From: an uncultured Flavobacteriaceae bacterium
GTDB lineage: Bacteria; Bacteroidota; Bacteroidia; Flavobacteriales; Flavobacteriaceae
Direction: 5' to 3'
Assembly (NCBI GenBank): GCA_943789365.1
Contig: CALSTV010000001.1
Coordinates: forward strand, 2,046,001 to 2,110,000
Length of the DNA stretch: 64,000 nt
Shown here piece by piece: positions 1 through 6,670 of the stretch. The notes below the pieces were generated by a model. It made no database searches, was not told where the DNA came from, and saw only the letters and a program-made list of their open reading frames with translations. Numbering within the stretch: position 1 is the first letter of the stretch; the number at the start of each line of letters is the position of its first letter. Position numbers and translations under genes: made by a program.

Positions 1-26
1 TAATACCATCAAGACCTAATAAATAA
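1..26 (+). pseudogene. 3' tail of an Ntox50-like Rhs toxin (cut by window edge)
   Basis: The first bases read, in frame 3, as a short tail IPSRPNK followed by TAA at 24-26. This matches the end of the longer Ntox50-like fragment at 2508-2726 (VPSKPN then stop). Both tails are followed about 30 bp later by paralogous immunity-type genes, which supports the assignment. Only eight codons are visible, so the body of the toxin lies outside the window and it may or may not be intact. The family call is inference from the parallel arrangement. Confidence 0.4.
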
Positions 27-54
27 TAAGAATTAATTTAAACAAATATTAAAT

Positions 55-381
55 ATGGATTCAAATGATAAAGATTTTAGCGTTTTTTTAATGGCATCTA
101 CACTTAGAGCCTTATGGGGTGAAATTTATCCCTCGATAGTGGGGATAATAATTGGGTATGATAATAATACTCTTAAAGCAATAATGTATTTAGATAGAGA
201 ACCAAACGATGTCGATCTCGACAATTTGAGTACGATTACTGCAGAAATATGTGCAGATTTTCCGTCTTTTATTAATTGTGAAGAAAGTTGTAAAAGATAT
301 GGCGGAGGAAATTTCAATGAAATTTATTTTTCGGATTTCAAAAATGTTGAAAGTTTTGTTGCTTATAAAAGAAAATTGTGA
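55..381 (+). CDS. Putative immunity protein, paired with Ntox50-like toxin (copy 1)
   Basis: This 108-residue acidic, soluble protein has no signal peptide. It is clearly paralogous to the product of 2756-3067. Shared blocks include GEIYPS, YLDREPN, and ITxEICADFPS in the second half. Each copy sits directly downstream of an Ntox50-like toxin tail, so its likely role is to neutralise that toxin in the cytoplasm. The last ~25 residues differ from the paralog. A second, paralog-like C-terminus appears in another frame just downstream (383-448), so the end of this gene looks recombined or frameshifted. The ATG start follows the toxin stop by 28 bp. The pairing is inferred from context; no enzymatic motif is visible. 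Confidence 0.6.
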   Translation: MDSNDKDFSVFLMASTLRALWGEIYPSIVGIIIGYDNNTLKAIMYLDREPNDVDLDNLSTITAEICADFPSFINCEESCKRYGGGNFNEIYFSDFKNVESFVAYKRKL

Positions 382-382
382 A

Positions 383-448
383 AAATACATGGGGGCTTTT
401 ATAGATATGGAACATCTAGATTTTATAGCGTATGATAGGAAGGAGTAA
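383..448 (+). pseudogene. C-terminal remnant of a second immunity gene copy
   Basis: In a frame different from the gene ending at 381, the bases encode about 20 residues ending LDFIAYDRKE and a stop at 446-448. The protein from 2756-3067 ends LDFTAYQRKEE, so this is a leftover C-terminus of the same family. It has no start of its own and is best read as debris from recombination or a frameshift between tandem copies. Confidence 0.5.
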
Positions 449-573
449 TTTTAGAATCAAATATTGAAAATAGACAAAAGGCACTGAATTGGGAATACAA
501 TCAAGTAGCAAAGTTTAAAAAAATTAATGAATTTGTTCCAGAGCAACAAGGAAGACCAATTATAAAATACTAG
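439..573 (+). pseudogene. C-terminal fragment of an Rhs toxin (unidentified family)
   Basis: An open frame runs from just after a stop at 436-438 to TAG at 571-573 and encodes about 43 residues, including RQKALNWEYNQV and a final EQQGRPIIKY. It has no start codon with a leader. It lies exactly where a toxin tail is expected, 7 bp before the next presumed immunity gene. The ALxWE...RP ending resembles C-terminal segments I associate with Rhs toxins, but I cannot name the family. Its N-terminal part has been replaced by immunity-gene debris. Confidence 0.4.
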
Positions 574-580
574 TTAAGCA

Positions 581-1252
581 ATGACGAGAATAAATGAGCT
601 ATCAGTACATAGCGGTTTCGGTAATAAACCTCAAAAGAAATTTAATACCGAAACGTGGTGTACGGTTGAGATGTATTGGATGCAAATTAGAAATTTAACA
701 TCTAAAAATTTCAGAAAATTTGTGATTTCATTAGGCGAGGAAAGACCTACGGAAAAGTTTGGAAAATTTTATACATGTTACCAGCCATTTGATTTTGAGA
801 ATTATTTTAAACAGGATATATGGCATCGAAAGAAAATAATTTTGGATTTAATACATTTTAAAATGATGGAATTGAGTGAGGAAGAAGAGATCGATTCTAA
901 AAAATTAGAAGAAGCCTATCAAACATGTTTGGATAAAAATTTAGAGAATACATTTTTGTTTAAAAATAAATATTTCAGGTCACCAGATCGAAAACATTAT
1001 GGAGGAATAGAATGTGTTTGGGAATTGGATAGTTTTAAAGCGATTGGTTTGGTGCTAGATAAGAATAAACAAGAAATAAAAAGGCAAGAACTTTTAGAGC
1101 ATCTACCACATTTTGGAGATTTTATTTATGGCGCTAAATGTTTTTGGGAACAGGATAAATTCTGTTTAGCGTCAAATTCATTTTTTGAAAATGACAAAAT
1201 TGTAAAGAAAAAATGGAGTATAACTGTAGATACCCCAAAGTTTAAGACGTAA
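581..1252 (+). CDS. Hypothetical protein, presumed immunity gene of the cassette
   Basis: A 223-residue soluble, charged protein with no signal peptide, membrane segment or motif that I recognise. It starts 7 bp after the toxin fragment that stops at 573 and is followed by the leader repeat of the next cassette. This toxin-tail, immunity, leader order is the reason for calling it immunity. The last eight codons fall in a 25-bp sequence (1224-1248) that recurs in inverted orientation in the hairpin at 25009-25053, so the natural C-terminus may have been replaced by a repeat element. Function is inferred from position only. Confidence 0.5.
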   Translation: MTRINELSVHSGFGNKPQKKFNTETWCTVEMYWMQIRNLTSKNFRKFVISLGEERPTEKFGKFYTCYQPFDFENYFKQDIWHRKKIILDLIHFKMMELSEEEEIDSKKLEEAYQTCLDKNLENTFLFKNKYFRSPDRKHYGGIECVWELDSFKAIGLVLDKNKQEIKRQELLEHLPHFGDFIYGAKCFWEQDKFCLASNSFFENDKIVKKKWSITVDTPKFKT

Positions 1253-1257
1253 AAGTT

Positions 1258-1290
1258 AAATAAAGTTCATTGAAATAACGTAGCTAAAAA
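1258..1290 (+). repeat. Cassette leader repeat, partial copy
   Basis: The bases contain AAGTTCATTGAAATAA followed by a TAG-rich stretch. The same core occurs at 3158-3180 and, with one change, at 4808-4830. Here the upstream half of the leader (the MKNKVFNSS mini-ORF, see 3089) is missing. The leader is joined at about 1300 directly to Rhs pre-toxin sequence. Confidence 0.55.
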
Positions 1291-1303
1291 TAATGGGGGT
1301 ATA

Positions 1304-1480
1304 TCAAAAACCTCTATGTACAGGAAGTGTTGCGCAATACCCTTACAGGTGCAAGCGCAGGAGGGGTAACGGGAGGCGTACTTTCGGAAATTATGGGCGG
1401 TGATTTTTGGGATGGCTTTAGACAAGGAGCTACCTCCGGGGCGGTTTCGGGTGCGGCGTATGGCGTGTTGAAGGCGGATA
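1304..1480 (+). repeat. Rhs pre-toxin repeat, copy 1
   Basis: Bases 1314-1480 are identical over 167 bp to 3875-4041. With one mismatch the match extends back to about 1304. The repeat encodes the conserved stretch from YVQEVLRNTLTG through GGDFWDGFRQG to YGVLKAD. It is visibly more GC-rich than the toxin and immunity genes around it. Such a block immediately before variable toxin tips is the expected site for tip exchange by homologous recombination. Confidence 0.85.
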
Positions 1481-1827
1481 AGCAGGACGTGAAGCCGAAC
1501 AAAGTATCTGATGATGATTTTGTACATGTAACAACTCCAGAAGGAGCAAAAAGTATTAAATCTAAAGGGTTAGATCCTGAATTTTCAGGATATGTAACTA
1601 AATGGAAACATGTAAAAAATATTTCTAACCCGTCAGATTTTAATGAGATTTTGTATAGTAAGGAGCTTTGGCAAAAAAATCAATCCAAATTCGATAATGG
1701 TTTTAAAATACTAAAAATAAATGCCAAACCCGTATTTTATAGCCCCAGAACAAATTGGACAAATGGAGTTCCACAATATAAGTTTGATTATTTAGTCTCT
1801 CCAACTAAAATTATAGAAGTAAAATAA
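1327..1827 (+). CDS. Orphan Rhs C-terminal tip: pre-toxin plus ADP-ribosyltransferase-like toxin
   Basis: The frame is open from 1294 but offers only a GTG at 1327, so this is a displaced tip rather than a normal gene. Residues 1-51 are the pre-toxin segment (with GGDFWDGF) shared with 3875-4041. From about residue 58 a new domain begins: FVHVTTPEGAKSIKSKGLDP, a short SG motif, then a hydrophobic C-terminus ending IIEVK. The HxTT...GAxxIxxxGL pattern resembles small ADP-ribosyltransferase toxins of the HYD1 type, which modify host targets with NAD. That family call is from memory of motif shape. Its partner is the gene starting 5 bp downstream. It probably stays silent unless recombined onto a full rhs gene. 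Confidence 0.55.
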   Translation: MLRNTLTGASAGGVTGGVLSEIMGGDFWDGFRQGATSGAVSGAAYGVLKADKQDVKPNKVSDDDFVHVTTPEGAKSIKSKGLDPEFSGYVTKWKHVKNISNPSDFNEILYSKELWQKNQSKFDNGFKILKINAKPVFYSPRTNWTNGVPQYKFDYLVSPTKIIEVK

Positions 1828-1832
1828 AAATT

Positions 1833-2465
1833 ATGAAAGAAGAAATTATGGAAATAATTGAGTCTTCAATATTACAAGGAGAAAGTATATTTAAACTTGT
1901 TTCGATCTTTAAAAATTTAGAAAAGATCGAGGAACGAGAAGAATTTTTGTCCGTAATAAAGCTTTTAACTTTGCACGATTCCAAGGAGATAAGATTTAGA
2001 AGTCTTACTGTTATTGAATTTTTAGAGAAAGCTCATTTATTTGAAGAGGTCATTAAATCAAATGTTTTGGATTTAGATTTTAGAAAAGATGAGCGGTGTA
2101 TTTCTCCTTTGTTGACACTTTGTGCATCTCTGTCAAATTCTTGGTCAATTGCGTTTATCAAACGTATTATTGATTTTTATAAACCAAATTTGAATGAGGA
2201 TTCTTATTATTTCGATATAGGAATTAGAAGTATTGTTTGTACAGATTTTTGGAAAGAATCACTAGACGAAATAGTATTTGCGTTGCAAACCTATGATGAT
2301 ATATATGTAATTGATTTTATAGCCTACTTTAAATGGGAGAATAATAAAAAGGAAGTAAAGAAGCTTTATGATGAGTTGAATAAATATCCTCATTTAGGGA
2401 GAAGGATTTATAAATTAAAAGTTGAAATAGAAAATAGGTACTCATATCATTATAAAAATAATTAG
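1833..2465 (+). CDS. Presumed immunity protein, helical repeat type
   Basis: A 210-residue acidic, leucine/isoleucine-rich protein predicted to be mostly helical and reminiscent of HEAT-like immunity proteins. It has no signal peptide, so it should act in the cytoplasm. It begins 5 bp after the stop of the ADP-ribosyltransferase-like tip, which suggests co-translation with that toxin and a role in blocking it. I recognise no catalytic residues. The immunity role is inferred from this tight spacing and from the same order in the other cassettes. Confidence 0.55.
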   Translation: MKEEIMEIIESSILQGESIFKLVSIFKNLEKIEEREEFLSVIKLLTLHDSKEIRFRSLTVIEFLEKAHLFEEVIKSNVLDLDFRKDERCISPLLTLCASLSNSWSIAFIKRIIDFYKPNLNEDSYYFDIGIRSIVCTDFWKESLDEIVFALQTYDDIYVIDFIAYFKWENNKKEVKKLYDELNKYPHLGRRIYKLKVEIENRYSYHYKNN

Positions 2466-2507
2466 TGCAGCAATATAGGTGTTAGAATCTATATTGGATG
2501 AAAATAG

Positions 2508-2726
2508 TTTGGAGAGAAAAGCGCCAAATCACTACTAGACGATTTTCATTCAGGAAATGTAAAATCGGTAAGAGCAATAAATAATGTAAAAACCCAAGTC
2601 GATTTTGGAGAAGTTATAGGAGTGTATAAAAGTAAAACAACTCCAGTTGATGGAATTCAGACGACAAACGGAATAATTCACAAAGGAAAAAGAAGTGTGC
2701 ACATTGTTCCTTCAAAACCAAATTAA
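2508..2726 (+). pseudogene. Truncated Ntox50-like (polymorphic toxin type 50) fragment
   Basis: An open frame between a TAG at 2505 and TAA at 2724-2726 encodes about 72 residues. They include FHSGNVKSVR, VDFGEVIGVY, NGIIHKGKRSVHIVPS and a final KPN. This order (FHSGN, VDFG..IG.Y, G.IH....VH.VP..P) matches the C-terminal core of Ntox50 toxins, predicted nucleases at the tips of secreted or phage-related proteins. There is no pre-toxin segment and no start codon, so the fragment is not expressible as it stands. The next gene (2756) is the paralog of the gene following the other Ntox50 tail at base 26. Confidence 0.6.
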
Positions 2727-2755
2727 TAATTAAAGAGATAGTATAAGATTATTTT

Positions 2756-3067
2756 ATGGAAAAAAATAAAGAAAAGATAAAGTTATTGGAGTTAATTGCA
2801 TCTGTGCAAGATGCTTTATTAGGAGAAATTTACCCATCTGTAAGACGGATAGATGTTGGATGTAAAAACAATTGTTTAAAGATTATTGTGTATTTAGATC
2901 GTGAACCAAATGAAGAAGATTTTGAGAATTTGGCTGTAATTACCACTGAGATTTGTGCGGATTTTCCTTCGATTGTAGATGTAGAAGAGATATGTAAAAA
3001 ACATAACGGTTCGTTCAGTGGTTTAACTCGCTTAGATTTTACAGCATACCAAAGAAAGGAAGAATAA
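2756..3067 (+). CDS. Putative immunity protein, paired with Ntox50-like toxin (copy 2)
   Basis: A 103-residue soluble protein paralogous to the product of 55-381, sharing GEIYPS, YLDREPN and TEICADFPS. It starts 29 bp after the stop of the Ntox50-like fragment. Finding the same toxin-tail family next to the same protein family twice is the best evidence in this window for a specific toxin-immunity pair. Although its toxin is truncated, this gene remains open, which fits retention of protection against toxin delivered by relatives. Confidence 0.6.
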   Translation: MEKNKEKIKLLELIASVQDALLGEIYPSVRRIDVGCKNNCLKIIVYLDREPNEEDFENLAVITTEICADFPSIVDVEEICKKHNGSFSGLTRLDFTAYQRKEE

Positions 3068-3088
3068 TAGAGAAATATGAGTAAAAAC

Positions 3089-3187
3089 AAAACAATTATG
3101 AAAGACAAATTATTTGACAGTTCCTAAGAAAACAAGATAAAAGGATAAAGAGAAATTAAGTTCATTGAAATAAGATAGAGATAAATT
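3089..3187 (+). repeat. Full-length cassette leader repeat, copy A
   Basis: This stretch carries AACAATTATG, then a nine-codon ORF MKDKLFDSS with stop, then AAGTTCATTGAAATAA and ATAGAGATA. The same order occurs at 4738-4838, where the mini-ORF reads MKNKVFNSS. Shorter copies begin at 6671 and 7675. In this copy the leader is joined to the start of the Rhs core domain. Whether the mini-ORF is translated is unknown; its codon differences are conservative (N/D, V/L). Confidence 0.65.
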
Positions 3188-3190
3188 CCA

Positions 3191-3268
3191 ATACAAACCG
3201 AAAATGGCATCTACCAATACGATTTTGGTTCTCGTATGTACGACCCCGCTATAGGACGGTGGTTTGTG
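3191..3268 (+). pseudogene. Rhs core-domain fragment, 5' side of a disruption
   Basis: The bases encode QTENGIYQYDFGSRMYDPAI followed by GRWFV, the hallmark of the Rhs repeat-associated core. The frame then runs into an inserted element (3272-3433). The rest of the core (NPQAESFYGYSPY..GNNP..DPDGE) resumes in another frame at about 3435. There is no start codon upstream, since the fragment begins directly at the leader repeat. Together with 3417-4328 it represents one interrupted Rhs C-terminal region. Confidence 0.75.
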
Positions 3269-3271
3269 ATA

Positions 3272-3433
3272 GTGGTAAGTTTAGGTATGCTGTGTCAGAA
3301 AAGTCGCCGTAATTTTTGTTTTGTACGATGCAAAAAATAAGAGAATAGCCTTTGTTATTTGATTCTTTTTTAAAGAAGTACAGGACAAAAAGAACAAGAC
3401 TTGGTCTGACTAAAGTATGCCTAAGCTTATCAC
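3272..3433. mobile_element. MITE-like insertion with imperfect terminal inverted repeats
   Basis: About 162 bp separate two halves of an Rhs core that are normally contiguous. The two ends are imperfect inverted repeats over roughly 35 bp. The outer part fits TAAGyTTAGGyAT, and the inner part pairs GTCAGAAAAGTC (3294-3305) with GACTTGGTCTGAC (3398-3410). No ORF lies inside, so it is non-autonomous. Target-site duplication could not be fixed exactly. The right end supplies the ATG (3417) that opens the downstream gene. Confidence 0.55.
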
Positions 3434-4328
3434 CAACCCTCAGGCAGAGAGTTTTTATGGCTACAGCCCCTATATGGCTATGGGCAACAACCCAATTATG
3501 ATGGTAGACCCGGATGGGGAGCTTCCTTTTTTAGTCTTTGCTGCGGCTGCAATCATTGGAGGCTCCATAAATGTTGCTGCTAACTGGGATAATATTGATG
3601 GAAATTGGTTGGAAGGGTTAAAATATTTTGGAACAGGAGCTGTTTCAGGAGCTGTAGCGGTTATTCCCGGAGGAGGCGCATTGGCCGTCTTTGGAAGTGG
3701 TGCTCTAAATGGGCTAGGAAACGGTGCTATTCAAGGACAAACAGGCGGAGATCTGGTAAAAAGCGCCTTATTTGGAGGGGCGAGTTCATTTGTGGGCGGG
3801 CAAATAGGAAAAGCCATAACACCAACAATATCAAAAGTAGGTGTAGGTCCTATTGTAAAAAACATCAAAAACCCCTATGTACAGGAAGTGTTGCGCAATA
3901 CCCTTACAGGTGCAAGCGCAGGAGGGGTAACGGGAGGCGTACTTTCGGAAATTATGGGCGGTGATTTTTGGGATGGCTTTAGACAAGGAGCTACCTCCGG
4001 GGCGGTTTCGGGTGCGGCGTATGGCGTGTTGAAGGCGGATATTCAGAATCAAAAAGGAGATAATGAAAACAAAAATTTGACAAAGTCAGAACAGAAATCA
4101 ATATCTTCTTTAAAAAAGCGAATAAATGAACACCAAACGAAATTAGATGATTACATTGAAGATCCTTATAAATTTGACAATAAAGAAATTTTAAAAAATG
4201 CTCCAACGGAGGCGATAAAACAAAAAATAATTAAATCAAGAATCAATCATTTAAAGATTGAAATAAAAACATTTGAAACGAATATTCAAAAAATTTTAAA
4301 TTCAAAAAATAATGACTATAAACCTTAA
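3417..4328 (+). CDS. Rhs core C-terminal half with pre-toxin and helical toxin tip
   Basis: A 303-residue product. Residues 7-34 complete the Rhs core (ESFYGYSPYMAMGNNP, DPDGE). Residues 38-150 are glycine/alanine-rich hydrophobic stretches typical of the region between core and tip. Residues ~153-208 are the pre-toxin segment identical to copy 1. The tip (~209-303) is lysine-rich and helical, with HQTKLDDY, DNKEILKNAP and SRINHLKIEI; it is a recurring Rhs tip type whose activity I do not know. The ATG is provided by the inserted element, so the protein lacks the Rhs barrel and any export signal. It overlaps its immunity gene by 17 bp. Part of the tip is duplicated at 5763-5897. Confidence 0.7.
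   Translation: MPKLITNPQAESFYGYSPYMAMGNNPIMMVDPDGELPFLVFAAAAIIGGSINVAANWDNIDGNWLEGLKYFGTGAVSGAVAVIPGGGALAVFGSGALNGLGNGAIQGQTGGDLVKSALFGGASSFVGGQIGKAITPTISKVGVGPIVKNIKNPYVQEVLRNTLTGASAGGVTGGVLSEIMGGDFWDGFRQGATSGAVSGAAYGVLKADIQNQKGDNENKNLTKSEQKSISSLKKRINEHQTKLDDYIEDPYKFDNKEILKNAPTEAIKQKIIKSRINHLKIEIKTFETNIQKILNSKNNDYKP
3875..4041 (+). repeat. Rhs pre-toxin repeat, copy 2
   Basis: Identical over 167 bp to 1314-1480. The identity stops exactly at the junction with the variable tip (GCGGAT then ATTCAG here, AAGCAG in copy 1), as expected for a recombination substrate or recent duplication. Confidence 0.85.
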
Positions 4329-4602
4329 AGAACTTGAGATTATCACAACTCTTTTAATAAAAAAATTAAGAGACAATAAAGGAAATACAATTGAGATTGT
4401 TAATGATTATTATTGGGATATATTCGAAGAAGAATTGTACAATCCTTATAAAGAACCAGAAAACTTAACTTTAGGGCAGCTTTCAGATGATTTAATCGAA
4501 GTCCAAAAAGTTATAGAAGGCAAGGATGCAGTTATACATGATTTGAAAAGAATTTCATGTATTTTAAAAGCATTAAGTATTGAAAACCCAATAGCTTTAT
4601 AA
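4312..4602 (+). CDS. Presumed immunity protein for the helical toxin tip
   Basis: A 96-residue acidic protein. It contains DYYWDI, LYNPYKEP and LTLGQLSDDL, a motif order I associate with small immunity proteins of contact-dependent toxins. Its ATG lies 17 bp inside the upstream toxin gene, the usual translational coupling of toxin and immunity. No signal peptide is present, so it should act in the cytoplasm. In the same frame after the stop, another 37 codons stay open to 4716 (see separate entry). Confidence in the immunity role comes from the overlap and the motif shape. Confidence 0.6.
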   Translation: MTINLKELEIITTLLIKKLRDNKGNTIEIVNDYYWDIFEEELYNPYKEPENLTLGQLSDDLIEVQKVIEGKDAVIHDLKRISCILKALSIENPIAL

Positions 4603-4716
4603 TTTAAGGGGTTTAAAGATACGCTAGTCATATCCGATCAAAGAGAATTACAAAAGTTTTTTAAAAAAAGAAGAAAATATGTGTCAAGAAATCTTGTTGA
4701 AATTGAAATACAGTAA
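4603..4716 (+). pseudogene. Unidentified gene remnant before the next leader
   Basis: An open stretch in frame with the stop of the preceding gene encodes about 37 residues, including FKDTLVISDQRE, a lysine-rich run, and a final LVEIEIQ. Its start resembles the FKDTL near the end of the lipoproteins encoded at 5395-5766 and 7736-8104, also at DNA level. It is most likely a leftover 3' end of another cassette gene. Confidence 0.3.
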
Positions 4717-4737
4717 TGAAAATAAATTTTAAAAAAA

Positions 4738-4843
4738 ATGAAACAATTATGAAAAACAAGGTTTTTAACAGTTCCTAGGAAAAGTAGGATAAGAAGAGAA
4801 AACAACTAAGTTCATTGACATAAAATAGAGATAGGTTCCATAG
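4738..4843 (+). repeat. Full-length cassette leader repeat, copy B
   Basis: Same order as copy A at 3089: AACAATTATG, mini-ORF MKNKVFNSS with stop, AAGTTCATTGACATAA, ATAGAGATA, then CAAACCGAA. In copy A the CAAACCGAA is followed by the Rhs core start. Here it is followed immediately by TTTTGGGATGG, encoding the FWDG pre-toxin motif. The two copies therefore share a leader but join Rhs sequence at different points. Confidence 0.65.
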
Positions 4844-4876
4844 CAAACCGAATTTTGGGATGGTGCTAGAAATGGT

Positions 4877-5380
4877 TTGATTTCGAGTTCTTTAAATCAT
4901 GCGGCACATATGGGGGCTTTTGGAAAAGGATTAGCGGTAGCTTTAGTAACCCAACGGATGCGTCACATTTTTTCACCTGATGCAATTGCCTATTCTATTA
5001 ATGGAACTGCGGGAACAGGAGCAGGAATAAAAAAGGAAGGAGGATTTCTTCGTGTTAAATCGGGTGATGATAAAGGAGCGGTATTTAAATACTCCGATAG
5101 AGGTGTTGGGGCTAATGGAGCATCGGTATCAGCAACTGCGGCAGCAACGAAATTGTATTATTCAGGAGGGGCATCTTTTAGTAAAGATGTATTTTATGGA
5201 TTAAGAGGAGAGTTTAATGTGGGTGTTGATGTTGGCGTTTCCATAGGTACTTCGGCATTATACTCAAAAGTAAAAAACACTAGTCATTTTGTTATTGGCT
5301 ATGGTTATTCGTTAGGAGTGGGCGTAAGTGCAACCGTTATTAATTTAAATTATGGAAAAACAGTTAAGGGATGGAAATAG
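4877..5380 (+). CDS. Orphan Rhs tip with glycine-rich C-terminal domain
   Basis: The frame is open from 4844 and reads QTEFWDGARNGLISSSLNHAAH, so the FWDG pre-toxin motif is present; the only start is a TTG at 4877. The 167-residue product is rich in Gly, Ala, Ser and Val, with alternating hydrophobic stretches near the end (VIGYGYSLGVGVSATVINLNYG). This hints at a beta-rich or membrane-active tip, but I cannot assign a family. The following gene is a lipoprotein, which fits immunity at the envelope if the toxin acts there. That functional link is inference. Confidence 0.45.
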   Translation: MISSSLNHAAHMGAFGKGLAVALVTQRMRHIFSPDAIAYSINGTAGTGAGIKKEGGFLRVKSGDDKGAVFKYSDRGVGANGASVSATAAATKLYYSGGASFSKDVFYGLRGEFNVGVDVGVSIGTSALYSKVKNTSHFVIGYGYSLGVGVSATVINLNYGKTVKGWK

Positions 5381-5394
5381 AGTTTAAACAAAAA

Positions 5395-5766
5395 ATGAAC
5401 AGGTTTTTATTATTGACAATGATATGTTTAATTTATTCTTGTATCGATTATAGGGTTAATGATAGAATTGATTTTGAAAGAGAAATTACAATGGTAATAA
5501 ATAAAATTAAAGGCGAACGTGGAGTTTTAATAATGAATAATAAATTTATGCTATCCAGTTCTTGTCCATTGGTGTATCACAAGAACTTCCCCTCCTGGAT
5601 AATAGATAATGATCCAGATTTAATTTATACAACAAACGAATATGTATTCAAGCCAGCAATTTGTGATATCCCCATTCCTTACAAGTTGATTAAAAAAAAG
5701 AATACGGATTTTTTTGAAATAATAAAGTTTAAGGATACGCTTACATTTAAAATAATAGAATTTTAA
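5395..5766 (+). CDS. Small lipoprotein, presumed immunity (copy 1)
   Basis: A 123-residue protein with an N-terminal hydrophobic segment ending LIYSC, a plausible lipoprotein signal with Cys16 as the lipidated residue. I chose the ATG at 5395 over the one at 5371 because it puts the hydrophobic core at the N-terminus. After the cysteine, the protein is identical to the product of 7736-8104 although the signal peptides differ. It follows the glycine-rich tip and would sit in the periplasm or outer membrane. The immunity role is inferred from position. Confidence 0.6.
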   Translation: MNRFLLLTMICLIYSCIDYRVNDRIDFEREITMVINKIKGERGVLIMNNKFMLSSSCPLVYHKNFPSWIIDNDPDLIYTTNEYVFKPAICDIPIPYKLIKKKNTDFFEIIKFKDTLTFKIIEF

Positions 5767-5897
5767 AAAATGCTCCAACGGAGGCGATAAAACAAAAAAT
5801 AATTAAATCAAGAATCAATCATTTAAAGATTGAAATTAAAACATTTGAAACGAATATTCAAAAAATTTTAAATCACATAAATGGAAGAATTGACTAG
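5763..5897 (+). pseudogene. Duplicated 3' end of the helical toxin tip
   Basis: About 105 bp are almost identical to 4195-4300 and encode LKNAPTEAIKQ through NIQKILN. The frame then runs into the start of the next lipoprotein gene and stops at 5895-5897. There is no start codon or upstream toxin part. The same toxin tail is followed by a soluble immunity gene at 4312 but by a lipoprotein gene here, which shows that tails and downstream genes have been reshuffled. Confidence 0.75.
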
Positions 5898-6657
5898 TAA
5901 CTTAAAAAGAGTATTGTTTTTATCATTTATAATATTATCACAATGTGATAGCTTCGATACGAATGAGGATAAAATGAAAAATATTCTGTCGAAAAAACAG
6001 GTATTGGTACTTACTAATATCGAAGATAAATTCGATACGATTTTAGAGGATAAATATGATATGATGAAGGATAAATCCGACATGTATCACTATTTAATGG
6101 ATTTTAAACAGGTTTTAGAAAAGGAGGATATTTATAATCTTGAACAATTCATAAAAAACGATTGGGATACTAGTGATTTCTTAGAGGCACTCAAAGAATC
6201 AAATTTATTTAAAGAAGTTTATTTAGATGATAGTCTAGGTAGTGAATCAGATATTTTTTTAGTTCAAAAATGGATAGATTCAATTGTTTTTATAGATTTT
6301 AATACAGCAATTGGTCCTAACGAAATAGTTCATCTTGAAAATTTTCAAACAAATGAATTAGAACTGGGAGATATGAATCATGAACCTAATAATGAGATTC
6401 AGGAAAGTATTAGATATACAACTTATTACTCTGATAAATTTTATTATGCGCTGTATAGGTCCCTATTAAAAAAAGATATAAAAATAAAGAATTTTATTAT
6501 CTCAAAAATAGAGGCGGGAGATATATCACCATTAATTATTTTGCACGGAATACTAAGTTCTTTTAGTAAAGAAGAATTAAATAATAAAATATTGAAGCAA
6601 ATTATCTACGTAGAGTTTATTTTGCCTTTTTACCTCAATATAGGAATGGACGAATGA
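5881..6657 (+). CDS. Large lipoprotein, presumed immunity (copy 1)
   Basis: A 258-residue acidic protein. Residues 9-22 form a hydrophobic segment ending ILSQC, a lipoprotein-type signal. The C-terminal ~70 residues (from YALYRSL to FYLNIGMDE) are almost identical to those of the product of 6886-7665, while the N-terminal parts are only moderately similar. It begins inside the remnant toxin tail ending at 5897. The envelope location suggests protection against a periplasm- or membrane-acting toxin, or binding before entry. No known domain is recognised. Confidence 0.55.
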   Translation: MEELTSNLKRVLFLSFIILSQCDSFDTNEDKMKNILSKKQVLVLTNIEDKFDTILEDKYDMMKDKSDMYHYLMDFKQVLEKEDIYNLEQFIKNDWDTSDFLEALKESNLFKEVYLDDSLGSESDIFLVQKWIDSIVFIDFNTAIGPNEIVHLENFQTNELELGDMNHEPNNEIQESIRYTTYYSDKFYYALYRSLLKKDIKIKNFIISKIEAGDISPLIILHGILSSFSKEELNNKILKQIIYVEFILPFYLNIGMDE

Positions 6658-6670
6658 TTGGGATATAAAA

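Noticed and set aside
3605-3964. Arginine- and cysteine-rich frame inside the Rhs tip gene
   Set aside because: It is a shadow of the GC-rich pre-toxin region in another frame; the main frame has clear Rhs motifs.
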